A stretch of DNA of 64,000 nucleotides from Saccharopolyspora endophytica (GTDB taxonomy: Bacteria; Actinomycetota; Actinomycetes; Mycobacteriales; Pseudonocardiaceae): positions 62,001 to 126,000 of the forward strand of contig NZ_JAGPXE010000001.1 in assembly GCF_018070075.1 (NCBI RefSeq). The letters are read 5' to 3'. Positions 25,908 to 39,639 of the stretch are shown here, piece by piece; the stretch's first letter is position 1; every line of letters begins with the position of its first letter. A program made the translations under genes and the position numbers. The notes under the pieces are model-generated. The model had not been told where the DNA came from. It searched no databases and was given only the letters and a program-made list of their open reading frames with translations.

Positions 25908-25929
25908 TGGGGATAAGTCCTGTGGATAA
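25908..25929 (-). promoter_or_regulatory. Pair of DnaA-box-like sites upstream of the PH-domain gene
   Basis: TGGGGATAA at 25908-25916 and TGTGGATAA at 25921-25929, same orientation, 13 bases apart. The first overlaps the palindrome TCCCCAGTGGGGA at 25901-25913. They lie 25-46 bases upstream of the GTG start, where a promoter would be. DnaA binding is inferred. Confidence 0.45.
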
Positions 25930-25953
25930 CTCGTCGATAGCGGGTGGATAGCG

Positions 25954-26364
25954 GTGGACATGGCGGAGCAGTCGATGGGCTGGGCGCCTCCGGCCGCGCT
26001 GGTGGGCTGCGGCTGGCTGCTCACGGCGGGCGCCGCGACCTGGGCCTTCCTCGCCTCGACACCGACCGACCGGGTCTTCGTGGGAGTGCTCGCGCTCGCC
26101 CTGCTGACGGCCTCGGCCTTCGGCACGATCTGCCGGCCCAGGCTGCACGCCGACGCCACCGGCATCACGGTGCGCGCGCTGACCGGCCGCAGGCACTACT
26201 CCTGGGACCAGGTCACCATCCGCGTCCGGGAGACCCGCCGGCTGGGCCTGACCGGCACCAGCCTGGAGCTCGACGCGAACCCGGACCTCATGGTCCTCAC
26301 CCGCCTCGACCTCGGCGAAGACCCCTACGCCGCGGCCGACGTCCTGCACGCGCTGCGCAGGTGA
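25954..26364 (+). CDS. PH-domain membrane protein
   Basis: 136 residues from a GTG at 25954 (an ATG two codons later is possible). Two membrane segments near the N-terminus (about 13-33 and 40-58) are followed by a bacterial PH-like domain (RPRLHADATGITVRALTGRR, YSWDQVTIRV, LELDANPDLMVLTRLDLGED). It sits where mycobacteria carry a PH-domain membrane protein (Rv0010c position). Function unknown. The 3' end almost abuts the convergent rhomboid gene (one base between stops). Confidence 0.85.
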   Translation: MDMAEQSMGWAPPAALVGCGWLLTAGAATWAFLASTPTDRVFVGVLALALLTASAFGTICRPRLHADATGITVRALTGRRHYSWDQVTIRVRETRRLGLTGTSLELDANPDLMVLTRLDLGEDPYAAADVLHALRR

Positions 26365-26365
26365 G

Positions 26366-27283
26366 TCAGCCGCAGGCCAGTTCGTAGCCGGAACCGATGC
26401 AGGACAGGTCGCCGTAGGAGACGTCCCGGACGAACAGCACGACCACCAGCACCACCAGCAGTCCGACCAGCGCACCGGCCTGGACGAGGGTGCGGCGCTC
26501 GCGCGGCGCGTAGACCAGGGCCGCCGTCGACGCGGCGCCCAGGAGCAGGCCGCCGATGTGCCCGAGCAGCGAGATGCCGGGGATCAGCACGCTGGCGACG
26601 ATGTTCAGCGCGATCACGGTGATCACCGGGCGCAGGCTCACCTTCAGCCGGAGCGCGGCCACGGCGATGCCGCCCATCAGGCCGTACACCGCACCGGAAG
26701 CACCCGCGACCGGGACATCGGCGGCGCCCAGCAGGAACACCGCGGTGCTGCCGCCGATCAGCGACAACCCGTAGACGGCGGCGAAGCGCGCGCGGCCGAC
26801 CAGCAGCTCCAGATCCCGCCCGATCACCCACAGCGCGAGCATGTTCATCACCAGGTGCACCACACCGATGTGCAGGAACCCGGAGGTGAGCAGGCGCCAC
26901 CACTGCCCGCCGGCGACCGTGAGCGGGATCAACGAGTAGTCGACGAACAGCGCCGACCGGAAGTTCGCCCCGAAGTCGCCCGCCTGGACGGCGGTGAGCA
27001 CGTACGCGGCGACGTTGGCCGCGATCAGCAGCGGCACCAGGATCGGCTTGTCGCGCAGCCGCGCACCGGCGACCGTCACGGGTCGGCGCACGGTCGCGCC
27101 GCCCTCCCGGACGCAGTCCACGCACTGCTGGCCGACGGAGGCGTCGCGCAGGCATTCCGGGCACGCCGGGCGTTCGCACCTGGTGCAACGCAGGCCCGTC
27201 GGCCGGTCGGGGTGCCGCGCGCACGTGGGTAACTGCGGCGGCGCCCCGTCCGGTCCGGGCGTCGTTCCGGGTGGCACAGTCAC
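26366..27283 (-). CDS. Rhomboid-family intramembrane serine protease with N-terminal zinc finger
   Basis: 305 residues from a GTG at 27283. The N-terminus has a cysteine/histidine cluster (CARHPDRPTGLRCTRCERPA, CPECLRD, CVDC), a B-box-like zinc-binding module. Six or more membrane segments carry the rhomboid signatures: FLHIGVVHLVMNM, the catalytic Ser in VAGASGAVYGLMGG, and the catalytic His in LLGHIGGLLLG. Rhomboids cleave membrane proteins within the bilayer; no substrate is apparent. It lies between the PH-domain gene and cyclophilin, a position I do not recall being occupied in mycobacteria. Confidence 0.92.
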   Translation of the reverse strand: MTVPPGTTPGPDGAPPQLPTCARHPDRPTGLRCTRCERPACPECLRDASVGQQCVDCVREGGATVRRPVTVAGARLRDKPILVPLLIAANVAAYVLTAVQAGDFGANFRSALFVDYSLIPLTVAGGQWWRLLTSGFLHIGVVHLVMNMLALWVIGRDLELLVGRARFAAVYGLSLIGGSTAVFLLGAADVPVAGASGAVYGLMGGIAVAALRLKVSLRPVITVIALNIVASVLIPGISLLGHIGGLLLGAASTAALVYAPRERRTLVQAGALVGLLVVLVVVLFVRDVSYGDLSCIGSGYELACG

Positions 27284-27310
27284 GGGTGAGACCTGCTTTC
27301 CCGGGCGGTG

Positions 27311-27859
27311 TCAGCCGCGCTCGATCGAAACCTTCTCGATGACGATGTCGTTCACCGGGCGGTCGTTGCGACCGGTCGCGGTGCCGGCGATCGTGTCGAC
27401 CACCTCGCGCGACTCCTTGTCGGCGACCTCACCGAAGATGGTGTGCTTGTAGTTCAGCCAGGACGTGGCCGCCACGGTGACGAAGAACTGCGAGCCGTTG
27501 GTGTTCGGCCCCGCGTTCGCCATCGCGAGCAGGTACGGCTTGGTGAACTGGAGCTCCGGGTGGAACTCGTCGCCGAACTGGTAGCCGGGGCCACCCCGTC
27601 CGGTGCCGGTCGGGTCACCGGTCTGGATCATGAAGCCTTCGATGACCCGGTGGAAGATCACGCCGTCGTAGAACGGGCCGGAGCGTTCGCCCTTGGCGTT
27701 CGGCTCCGTGTATTCCTGGGTCCCTTCGGCGAGGCCCACGAAGTTTTTCACGGTCTTGGGCGCCTGGTCGGGGAACAGGTTGATCCGGATGTCTCCCTGC
27801 GAGGTGTGCAGGGTCGCGGTCAACGTCGTCCCAACGAGCGATCCGTTGTCTTCAGCCAC
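27311..27859 (-). CDS. ppiA: Cyclophilin-type peptidyl-prolyl cis-trans isomerase
   Basis: 182 residues from a GTG at 27859. Cyclophilin core: INLFPDQAPKTVKNFVGLAE, YDGVIFHRVIEGFMIQTGDP (with the catalytic Arg), GYQFGDEFHPEL, LAMANAGPNTNGSQFFVT, WLNYKHTIFGEV. It has no signal peptide, so it is cytosolic. The gene position matches ppiA next to the origin in mycobacteria. It ends 27 bases before the rhomboid start on the same strand. Confidence 0.95.
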   Translation of the reverse strand: MAEDNGSLVGTTLTATLHTSQGDIRINLFPDQAPKTVKNFVGLAEGTQEYTEPNAKGERSGPFYDGVIFHRVIEGFMIQTGDPTGTGRGGPGYQFGDEFHPELQFTKPYLLAMANAGPNTNGSQFFVTVAATSWLNYKHTIFGEVADKESREVVDTIAGTATGRNDRPVNDIVIEKVSIERG

Positions 27860-28020
27860 CCGACCATCCTGCCATCGAGCGGGCCGATTGCGGTGTCTGG
27901 GTGCAATATGGGCGGGTCCGCGCCCCTTACCCGGCTCCGTGGTGGAGGCGTGGTTGGCATGTGCTCATCCGGGATAACCGGACTGGTGAAGACAAGCCAG
28001 GCCAAGGAGGTCAACAGGCG

Positions 28021-28584
28021 ATGGATGAAGTGAACGCGATGGCCAAGGCCGGCGAGACCGTGGGGAAGGCGGTTGGCACCGGCATCAAGCAGGCCCGCCA
28101 CGGCGCGAAACACGCAGGTGAAACAGGTGCTGTGCTGTCCAGGCAGGCGGCAGCGAGGGCTGAGCAGGAACTGGCCAACCGCGGCTATTCGACCGAGGAG
28201 TTGCAGGAGCTCATCGCCCAGCGCGCCACGGGCAAGTCCCGCAAGGAACTCGCCAAGCAGGCCAAGCAGGCCCGCAAGGATTGGGAGAAGCGGACGACCG
28301 AATCCCGCAAACGGCTGGCCGCCAGGATCGACCCCACTCCGGTGAAGAAGAAGCGCCGCTGGCCGTGGCTGCTGCTGATGCTGGTGGTCTTGGGCATCGC
28401 CGCTGCGGCGATCGCGCTGACCCGCCGTCCGGAGGAGCTCCCGCTCGCAGCGGCCGACGACGAGCCGTGGGACTCGCACACCCCGGGCACCACCCCGCCC
28501 CGCCACCGGGCCGCGGCCGAGACCGACGGCCACCAGGAACCCCGCGGGGTGGAAACGCCCAGGGCGAACCCGCCAACCCCCTGA
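28021..28584 (+). CDS. Putative CwsA-like single-pass membrane protein
   Basis: 187 residues; the ATG at 28021 has AAGGAGG 9 bases upstream. Residues 1-110 are helical and rich in Ala, Lys, Arg and Gln (coiled-coil-like: KELAKQAKQARKDWEKRTTE). One membrane segment (about 113-133, WPWLLLMLVVLGIAAAAIAL) and a short Pro-rich external tail follow. Topology and position between the tRNA genes and ppiA match CwsA of mycobacteria, which works with CrgA and Wag31 in wall synthesis and polarity. Sequence identity to CwsA is not obvious, so the name rests mainly on synteny. Confidence 0.65.
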   Translation: MDEVNAMAKAGETVGKAVGTGIKQARHGAKHAGETGAVLSRQAAARAEQELANRGYSTEELQELIAQRATGKSRKELAKQAKQARKDWEKRTTESRKRLAARIDPTPVKKKRRWPWLLLMLVVLGIAAAAIALTRRPEELPLAAADDEPWDSHTPGTTPPRHRAAAETDGHQEPRGVETPRANPPTP

Positions 28585-28595
28585 TCAGACGACAC

Positions 28596-28622
28596 GAGGC
28601 CGGGCCCAGCGGGCCCGGCCTC
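28596..28622 (+). terminator. Terminator of the CwsA-like gene
   Basis: GAGGCCGGGCCC pairs with GGGCCCGGCCTC around a 3-base loop, followed by TTCATATT. It starts 11 bases after the stop codon. Confidence 0.8.
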
Positions 28623-28710
28623 TTCATATTCACTATTAATAGTGGCTTCGATCATTCAGTGTCATGCATTCACTGGAACCACCACACCGCGAAACCGCAG
28701 GTCAGACGGA

Positions 28711-28745
28711 GAAAACAAAAAACGCCCCGCTCTGCGCAGGGCGTT
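28711..28745 (-). terminator. Rho-independent terminator of tRNA-Ala
   Basis: On the minus strand AACGCCC pairs with GGGCGTT, followed by TTTTTTGTTTTC. It lies 10 bases past the tRNA-Ala 3' end. One of the few classical U-tract terminators in the window. Confidence 0.85.
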
Positions 28746-28754
28746 GTCGTGCAG

Positions 28755-28827
28755 TGGAGACGAGGGGAATCGAACCCCTAACCCCCGCCTTGCAAAGGCG
28801 GTGCTCTGCCAATTGAGCTACGTCCCC
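28755..28827 (-). tRNA. tRNA-Ala (anticodon TGC)
   Basis: 73 nt cloverleaf on the minus strand: acceptor GGGGACG/CGTCTCC with discriminator A, D-arm GCTCAATTGGCAGAGC, anticodon stem CCGCC/GGCGG with TTTGCAA (TGC anticodon), and T-arm AGGGGTTCGATTCCCCT. CCA is not encoded. Together with tRNA-Ile it forms the usual alaT/ileT pair downstream of gyrA. Confidence 0.96.
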
Positions 28828-28863
28828 CAACGGCGGCGGAGGTCAGGGCCCCCGGCCGGAGGA

Positions 28864-28980
28864 TCAGACCTCCGCGGTGGCCTCGCGCCAGAGGTCGGCC
28901 TCGGCCTTGGCGGCCTTGTTGCGACGGACCACGAACAGCACGACTCCGGCAACTGCGGCGAGTGCGAGCAGCTTCTTCAT
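28864..28980 (-). CDS. DLW-39 family microprotein (38 aa)
   Basis: 38 residues from an ATG at 28980 with AGGAGG 8 bases upstream. It begins MKKLLALAAVAGVVLFVVRR (a short hydrophobic helix with a basic edge) and continues NKAAKAEADLWREATAEV; the ADLW segment is the hallmark of the DLW-39 family, a very small actinobacterial protein found near gyrA. The hydrophobic helix suggests membrane association. Function is unknown. It lies between tRNA-Ile and tRNA-Ala, all on one strand. Confidence 0.88.
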   Translation of the reverse strand: MKKLLALAAVAGVVLFVVRRNKAAKAEADLWREATAEV

Positions 28981-29057
28981 TCCGGTCGCCTCCTAGAACA
29001 CGGCATCCATGCCGTTGATGTTCGAGTCTCTGAAAGAGGGGGGAAGAAATTCCCGAG

Positions 29058-29131
29058 TGGGCCTAGAAGGACTTGAACCTTCGACCTCTTCGTTATCAGC
29101 GAAGCGCTCTAACCGCCTGAGCTATAGGCCC
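29058..29131 (-). tRNA. tRNA-Ile (anticodon GAT)
   Basis: 74 nt on the minus strand: acceptor GGGCCTA/TAGGCCC with discriminator A, D-arm GCTCAGGCGGTTAGAGC, anticodon stem CTTCG/CGAAG around CTGATAA (GAT anticodon), and T-arm AAGGTTCAAGTCCTT. CCA is not encoded. Confidence 0.96.
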
Positions 29132-29205
29132 TCGTTCGTTGTGCTGCAAACATTACAGGACGGCCTCCCGCTCTCGTCACGGGGGGTCACTCCGTCCCGA
29201 CCGCA

Positions 29206-29245
29206 CCGCGGCGGCGCTCCCCTACCTCGGAAAACGCCGCCGCGG
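29206..29245 (-). terminator. Strong GC hairpin after the DUF3566 gene
   Basis: CCGCGGCGGCG (29206-29216) pairs perfectly with CGCCGCCGCGG (29235-29245). It lies 13 bases past the DUF3566 stop on the minus strand and 75 bases before tRNA-Ile. There is no T tract. Confidence 0.55.
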
Positions 29246-29258
29246 CTCGGTCAGCGAC

Positions 29259-30140
29259 TCACTCGCGCTCGGACAGCGTGATCTCGATGCCGCCGGCGAA
29301 GTCCGCCGCCACGTTGTAGATGAACGCGGCCACGGTCGCCAGAGCCGTGATCAGGACGATGTTGATCGCACCGATGATCGAGGCGACGCCGAAGACCCTG
29401 CCCGCGCTGATCAGCGGCTCGTTCACCGCGTCGTCGGGCTGGGTCAGCTCGGTGAAGGTGCCGTTGAGCTGCTCCCAGACGCCCATGCCGTCGAGCACGC
29501 CGTAGAGCACGGCCACGGCGATCATCCACACGAAGAACAGCGCAACGCTGAGCACCAGGGCCAGCTTCAGCACCGACCACGGATCGAACCGCTTGACCTG
29601 CAGGCTCGCCCGGCGCGGTCCCCGGCTGGGGCGCCGCGCGGACGGGCCGGAGGAGCTGCGCTGCTGCTGCGCCCCCGAACCGCTTCCCGCACCGGTGTAG
29701 GACACCTGGGTGCGTCCCGACTGCGGGATCTGCGTGCGGACCGTCTCCTGGTCGGACACGGTCTTCGGGATCGTCTGCGTGTCGTCGGTGTCACGGCTCC
29801 CGGCGGCCGAACCGCCTGCCGAGGCACCGGCGGCGCCGCCGAGGGCACCCGCAGCCAGCGATCCCGAAAGACTGCTCGGCTCCTCCTCCGCGGATTCTTC
29901 CTCCGAGGAGGAGGCCGAGCCGCGCTGCCACGGCGGCGGCGCGTCGGTGCCGTCGAGGTCCTCCCCGCCGTCGGTGGCGGTCGGCTCGGCCGTCGAGCCG
30001 GACTCGTCGGTCCCGCTCGCAGAGGCAGCAGCCTCAGAACCGGTCGTGGAGACCTTGTCGTCGACTGTCTGGGTGCTGGCCGAGCCCCGGCCCGCATCCT
30101 TCTGCGGGTCCGAGGACTCCGGCTTCTCGGAACTTGTCAC
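29259..30140 (-). CDS. DUF3566 membrane protein
   Basis: 293 residues from a GTG at 30140. A long acidic and Ser/Thr/Ala-rich disordered N-terminal region (1-175) precedes the DUF3566 domain: RRASLQVKRFDPWSVLKLAL, a first membrane helix (about 192-213), a loop with VWEQLNGTFTEL, and a second membrane helix (about 250-272) ending at GGIEITLSERE. The family sits directly downstream of gyrA in most actinobacteria; its role is unknown but it is thought to be envelope-associated. Gap to gyrA is 77 bases on the same strand. Confidence 0.9.
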   Translation of the reverse strand: MTSSEKPESSDPQKDAGRGSASTQTVDDKVSTTGSEAAASASGTDESGSTAEPTATDGGEDLDGTDAPPPWQRGSASSSEEESAEEEPSSLSGSLAAGALGGAAGASAGGSAAGSRDTDDTQTIPKTVSDQETVRTQIPQSGRTQVSYTGAGSGSGAQQQRSSSGPSARRPSRGPRRASLQVKRFDPWSVLKLALVLSVALFFVWMIAVAVLYGVLDGMGVWEQLNGTFTELTQPDDAVNEPLISAGRVFGVASIIGAINIVLITALATVAAFIYNVAADFAGGIEITLSERE

Positions 30141-30217
30141 GAGCGATCCTTCGGTGATCGTCGGCGTCGGTGTGCCCCGTGGCGTGCCACGGCATGTTCA
30201 GTTGGTCGGCGCTGCGG

Positions 30218-32713
<2,496 letters not shown>

Positions 32714-32762
32714 GCTCTTCCCTTGCTAGTTCGGAGAGTTCGCTGGTTGACCTGCGCGTCGA

Positions 32763-35116
<2,354 letters not shown>

Positions 35117-35818
35117 CTAGCCGTAGGTGTCTCGCGGACCGCGCCCGGAGATGTGTCGCGGACCGTGTCGCCAGCTCGGAGCCGCAGGTCCCTGCACCTT
35201 GATCCGCTTGACCACGCCGGGCCCCACCCCGTCGCTGATCCGCTTGAGGATCTGGCGCTGGAGCAGCCGCAGCTGCGTGGCCCACGCCGTGGACTGCGCC
35301 TGCACGGTGAGCTCGCAGTCCTTGAGCTGCAACGGCTTGGTGTGCTCGGCGATCTCCCCGCCGACCAGCGAATCCCACTTGGCGAAGACCTGACCACCGG
35401 AGAGGTGCTCGGTCCAGCCGTGCTCGGAGGCGATCCGCGCAGCGAGCCTGCCCAGCGGCTGCGGGTCCCGGTCGTCAGGTCCGGCACCGGTCCAGCCACG
35501 ACGCCTGCGGGTGCGGAGCTTGCCCGGCTTGCCGGGTTTGCCCATCGCCTTGCGCTTGGCCGCGGACTGCTCGCGCGCCGACTGCAGCGCGGCACGAGCC
35601 AGGTCCGGCCCGGCCAGCTCGCTGCCGTCGATCCCCTGACCTGGCGCTTTGTCCTCGGGCAGGGCGGCGCCGTCGGAGCCGCGAACGGGCGCTGAGTTAT
35701 CCACACCATCCACAGGGTTATCCCCAGATGTGGGTAGTTCCACGGATTGCTCCGTGGTCGCGGTCACTCTGCGTGCAATTTTTCGTCCGTTTCCGTCAGG
35801 CGGCACGGTGCACCTCAC
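35117..35818 (-). CDS. dciA: DciA (DUF721): replicative helicase operator/loader-associated protein
   Basis: Up to 233 residues from a GTG at 35818, overlapping the recF end by 23 bases; a GTG at 35806 is another possible start. A disordered N-terminal half is followed by the DUF721 domain at about 120-215 ([69 protein letters not shown]). DciA binds the DnaB helicase in bacteria lacking DnaC/DnaI. The N-terminal coding part contains three DnaA-box-like sequences. It belongs to the dnaN-gnd-recF-dciA series on one strand. Confidence 0.9.
   Translation of the reverse strand: MRCTVPPDGNGRKIARRVTATTEQSVELPTSGDNPVDGVDNSAPVRGSDGAALPEDKAPGQGIDGSELAGPDLARAALQSAREQSAAKRKAMGKPGKPGKLRTRRRRGWTGAGPDDRDPQPLGRLAARIASEHGWTEHLSGGQVFAKWDSLVGGEIAEHTKPLQLKDCELTVQAQSTAWATQLRLLQRQILKRISDGVGPGVVKRIKVQGPAAPSWRHGPRHISGRGPRDTYG
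35697..35726 (+). promoter_or_regulatory. DnaA-box-like trio inside dciA
   Basis: TTATCCACA (35697-35705), CCATCCACA (35706-35714) and TTATCCCCA (35718-35726), all in one orientation within the dciA coding sequence. Clustering of three in 30 bases is unlikely by chance at this GC content, but binding is inferred. Confidence 0.45.
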
Positions 35819-36983
35819 CTTCCCGGACGTCGAATCGGGCGCCGGTGAGCTCCTCGGGGACGTCCTCGCCGACCGCGGCCGTCACCAGGACCTGCTCGGC
35901 CCCCGAGACGAGCGCGGCGAGCCGGGAACGCCTGCGGCGGTCGAGCTCGGCGAACACGTCGTCCAGGATCAACACCGGTTCCGCGCCATCCTCTGTGAGC
36001 AGGTGGTAAGAAGCCAGCCGCAACGCCAGGACGAACGACCACGATTCACCGTGACTGGCATAACCCTTCGCGGGCAGCTCGCCGAGCAGCAGGTCCAGGT
36101 CATCGCGGTGCGGGCCGACCAGCGACACGCCGCGCTCGATCTCCTGCGGCCGGACGCGCTCCAGCTCCGCGAGCAGAGCGGCCTCCAGCTCCGGCACAGC
36201 CTCGTCCCACGGGATCTCCGGGCCTCCGGGCACCCCGTAGCGCTCCGGCATCGATTCGCCCAAGCTGCTGCGATATCGCAGGTCAGCGACCCGACCGGAC
36301 GGAGTGCTCGCCTCGTCGGTCGCCGCGACGTTCGCGTATGCGCTGGTCACGTGAGGGGCAAGCGCCGACACCAGGGACAGCCTCCCGGCCAGCAGCTCGG
36401 CGCCGTAGCGCGCGAGGTGGCCGTCCCAGACCGCCAAGGTGCTCAGATCCGCCTTGCCCCCGCCCCGCCGGGCGGCGCCCGCCGACTTCAGCAGCGCGCT
36501 GCGCTGCTTGAGCACCCGCTCGTAGTCGGAGCGGATCCCCGCGTAGCGCGGCGCCCGCGCTACCAGCAGGTCGTCCATGAACCGGCGGCGTTCGCCCGGG
36601 TCACCTCGCACGATCGCCAGGTCCTCCGGTGCGAACAGCACGGTCCGCAGGATCCCCAGCACGTCGCGGGGTTTGCCGGCCCCGCCCCGGTTGATCCTGG
36701 CGCGGTTGGCCTTGCCGGGGGTGATCTCCAGTTCGACCAGCAGCTCCCGGCCGTTGTTGACCACCGCGGCCCGCACCACCGCGCGGCCCGCTCCGTAGCG
36801 GACCAGCGGCGCGTCGTTGGAGACCCGGTGCGAGCCGAGGGTGGCGACGTAGCCGATCGCCTCGACCAGGTTGGTCTTGCCCTGACCGTTCGACCCGACC
36901 AGGACGGTGACTCCGGGTTCGAGTTCGAGGTCGGCGAGCGGCCACGACCGGAAGTCGTTGACCTGCAAGTGACGCACGTACAC
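35796..36983 (-). CDS. recF: RecF: DNA repair and recombination ATPase
   Basis: 395 residues from the GTG at 36983 that begins [14 protein letters not shown], the canonical RecF N-terminus; longer frames were rejected. Walker [10 protein letters not shown] (30-38), signature region near [16 protein letters not shown], Walker [13 protein letters not shown], and D-loop [11 protein letters not shown]. It loads RecA at single-strand gaps with RecO and RecR. It overlaps dciA by 23 bases and lies 232 bases after gnd. Confidence 0.96.
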   Translation of the reverse strand: MYVRHLQVNDFRSWPLADLELEPGVTVLVGSNGQGKTNLVEAIGYVATLGSHRVSNDAPLVRYGAGRAVVRAAVVNNGRELLVELEITPGKANRARINRGGAGKPRDVLGILRTVLFAPEDLAIVRGDPGERRRFMDDLLVARAPRYAGIRSDYERVLKQRSALLKSAGAARRGGGKADLSTLAVWDGHLARYGAELLAGRLSLVSALAPHVTSAYANVAATDEASTPSGRVADLRYRSSLGESMPERYGVPGGPEIPWDEAVPELEAALLAELERVRPQEIERGVSLVGPHRDDLDLLLGELPAKGYASHGESWSFVLALRLASYHLLTEDGAEPVLILDDVFAELDRRRRSRLAALVSGAEQVLVTAAVGEDVPEELTGARFDVREGEVHRAA

Positions 36984-37215
36984 GACGATCCAACTCAGTT
37001 GTTCTTGCCGGGCAGGTTCCGCGGACGCCGCGGCTGCGATGTCCGCACAATCCGAATGGGTGTGTCCGGACCGTGCCGGACGGCCTGTCCGCGTGCCGCG
37101 ACCAGCGCGGACACCCGCGGAACGGCGGGGAGATCTGTCGACAAGTCTCCCCGTCGACGTTGCCGCGATGTGGGGACGCTCCGGCCGGAACGCCCCCACA
37201 CGAGGAGTCGGGAGG

Positions 37216-38103
37216 TCAGCCCTCGGACTTCTGGACCGCGTGGCCGCCGAACTGGTTGCGCAGCGCCGAGACCGCCTTCATCGCGGGCGAGTCCTCCTGG
37301 CGCGAGGCGAACCGGGCGTACAGCGCGGCGGTCATGACCGGGGCCGGGACCGCGTTGTTGATCGCTTCCTCGATGGTCCACCGGCCCTCGCCCGAGTCCT
37401 GCACGTAGCCGCGCAGCTCGGACAGCTCCGGGTCCTCGTCGAGAGCGCGAACCAGCAGGTCGAGCAGCCAGGAGCGCACGACGGTGCCCTTGCTCCAGGC
37501 CTTGATCGTGGCGGGCACGTCGGTGACGACGTCGGAGGCGGCGAGCAGCTCGAAGCCCTCGGCGTAGGCCTGCATCAGGCCGTACTCGATGCCGTTGTGC
37601 ACCATCTTCGCGTAGTGACCGGCCCCGACCGGACCGGCGTGCGCGAAGCCCTCCTCGCGCGGACCCTCCGGCCGCAGCGCGTCGAAGATCGGCAGCGCGC
37701 GCTCGACGTCCTCGGCGTCACCGCCGGCCATCAGGCCGTAGCCGTTCTTGGCGCCCCAGACCCCGCCGGACACGCCCACGTCCACGTACTTGATGCCGTT
37801 CTCGGCCAGCAGCGCGGCATTCGCCTGGTCATCGGTGAACTTGGAGTTCCCGCCCTCGATCACCAGGTCGCCGGCGGACAGCAGTCCGGACAGCTCCTCG
37901 ACGGTCTGCCGGGTCGGGTCGCCGTGCGGAACCATGATCCACACGATCCGCGGACCGGCCAGCTTCTCGACCATCTCCGCCACGGACGCCGCGTCGCTGA
38001 CGTCCGGGTTGCGGTCGTACCCCACGACCTCGTGGCCGGCGGCCCGCAGCCGCTCGCGCATGTTGAAACCCATTCGGCCGAGGCCGACAAGCCCGAGTTG
38101 CAC
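37216..38103 (-). CDS. gnd: 6-phosphogluconate dehydrogenase, short decarboxylating form
   Basis: 295 residues from a GTG at 38103 with AGGGAG 5 bases upstream. Rossmann motif [13 protein letters not shown], substrate-binding [20 protein letters not shown], catalytic Lys and neighbours in [16 protein letters not shown]. The short form (about 300 residues rather than 470) is often NAD-linked; YDRNP after the second strand would favour NAD over NADP, as inference. It oxidises 6-phosphogluconate to ribulose 5-phosphate. Its place between dnaN and recF is shared with several actinobacteria. Confidence 0.95.
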   Translation of the reverse strand: MQLGLVGLGRMGFNMRERLRAAGHEVVGYDRNPDVSDAASVAEMVEKLAGPRIVWIMVPHGDPTRQTVEELSGLLSAGDLVIEGGNSKFTDDQANAALLAENGIKYVDVGVSGGVWGAKNGYGLMAGGDAEDVERALPIFDALRPEGPREEGFAHAGPVGAGHYAKMVHNGIEYGLMQAYAEGFELLAASDVVTDVPATIKAWSKGTVVRSWLLDLLVRALDEDPELSELRGYVQDSGEGRWTIEEAINNAVPAPVMTAALYARFASRQEDSPAMKAVSALRNQFGGHAVQKSEG

Positions 38104-38280
38104 TGGAACTCCCTATCCGAACTGTGTGTCGACTTGTGGAGGTCGGCGCGTGGCCGGCCGCGCTGCGGGATCATGGCACCCGCTGAATCGATCTGGCGCG
38201 AGCCTACGACCACGAACCGGGACGACGGGGCGGGTGGTGCGCCGGATGTGAGCCGCGCACCACCTCGGCCTCGCCGGGGA

Positions 38281-39405
38281 TCAACCGGGCAGGCGGACCG
38301 GCATCAACAGGTAGAGGTAGCCCTCCTGGACCTTGCCCTCGTCGTCGATCGGCTTGATCAACGCCGGGCGGTTGGCGGTGGTGAACTGCATCTGGGCGCG
38401 CTCGGACTTCAGGGCGCTGAGACCGTCGAGCAGGTACGCCGGGTTGAAGGCGATGGTCAGCTCCTCGCCGTCGAGCTCGATCGGGAGCTCTTCCTCGGCG
38501 CTGCCCTCGTCGTCACCGCCGGCGGACAGCCGCAGCAGGCGGTCGGAGAACTCCAGCCGGACCTGCGTGCCGCGCTCGGCCACCAGCGACACGCGCTTGA
38601 TCGCCTCGGCCAGCGGCCCGACGTCGATGTTCGCGGTCACCGCGGTCTCGGCGGGCAGCAGCTGGCGGTACTTCGGGAACTCCGCGTCCAGCAGGCGGCT
38701 GGTGTTCCGGCGGGTCGTGCCGGACAGGCCGAGCAGTCCGTCACCGGAGGCCAGCGAGATCTCGACCTTGCTCGCACCGGCGCCCAGCGTCTTGGCCGAG
38801 TCCGCCAGCGTCTTGGCCGGGACCAGCACCTGGGTGTCCGCGATGCTCGTGCCGGGCTCCCAGGTGATCTCGCGCATCGCCAGCCGGAACCGGTCGGTGG
38901 CGACCATGGTCAGCTTGTCCGCGTTGATCTCCATCCGGATGCCGGTCAGCATCGGGAGCGTGTCGTCCTTGCCCGCGGCCACGGCGACCTGGCCGACCGC
39001 TTCGCTGAACAGGTCGGTCGGCACGGATCCGGCGTGCTCGGGCATCTCCGGCAGCGCCGGGTAGTCCTCGACCGGCATGGTCGGCAGGCTGAACCGCGAG
39101 CTGCCGCAGGTGATGGTCACCCGGGAACCGTCGACGGTCATCTCGACCGGACGTGCCGGCAGCGCCTTGGTGATGTCGGCCAGCAGACGCCCCGAGACCA
39201 GGGTCTTCCCGCTGGCGTCGATCGAGGCGTCGATGGTGACCTGGGCGGAAACCTCGTAGTCGAAGCCGGAGATGGTGAGCGCTTCCCCGGAGCTCGCATC
39301 GAGCAGCACCCCGCCCAGCACCGGAACCGGTGGCCGCGACGGCAGGCTGCGCGCGACCCAGGCGACGGCGTCGGCAAGACCGTCACGCTCCACGCGGATC
39401 TTCAT
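38281..39405 (-). CDS. dnaN: DNA polymerase III beta subunit (sliding clamp)
   Basis: 374 residues; the ATG at 39405 ([20 protein letters not shown]) has AAAGGA 6 bases upstream. The three repeated clamp domains are present, and the C-terminus ([12 protein letters not shown]) matches the family pattern YL.MPVR that forms part of the client-binding pocket. The upstream in-frame extension into oriC was rejected. The dnaA and dnaN genes flank the origin on the same strand. Confidence 0.98.
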   Translation of the reverse strand: MKIRVERDGLADAVAWVARSLPSRPPVPVLGGVLLDASSGEALTISGFDYEVSAQVTIDASIDASGKTLVSGRLLADITKALPARPVEMTVDGSRVTITCGSSRFSLPTMPVEDYPALPEMPEHAGSVPTDLFSEAVGQVAVAAGKDDTLPMLTGIRMEINADKLTMVATDRFRLAMREITWEPGTSIADTQVLVPAKTLADSAKTLGAGASKVEISLASGDGLLGLSGTTRRNTSRLLDAEFPKYRQLLPAETAVTANIDVGPLAEAIKRVSLVAERGTQVRLEFSDRLLRLSAGGDDEGSAEEELPIELDGEELTIAFNPAYLLDGLSALKSERAQMQFTTANRPALIKPIDDEGKVQEGYLYLLMPVRLPG

Positions 39406-39639
39406 GGGTGTCCTTTCGGTTTCAGCCGTGGCTCGGCTGCCGAGAACTGTGTCGAGCCGTGCGCGGCTGGAAGGTTCGGTGTGCTCCGCATCGGGGGCGA
39501 AGCGATCCCGCAGCGAGAACGGCTTGGACTTCGCTAGGAGTTCGAGCCGGGCTTCTCGTTGCGGGGAGTTCCACCGTAGAGCGTGCTCACCGATCTCCGC
39601 ATCCGGGTCGTGGCTGTTGGCCGGAGCCGGTTCGAGCGT

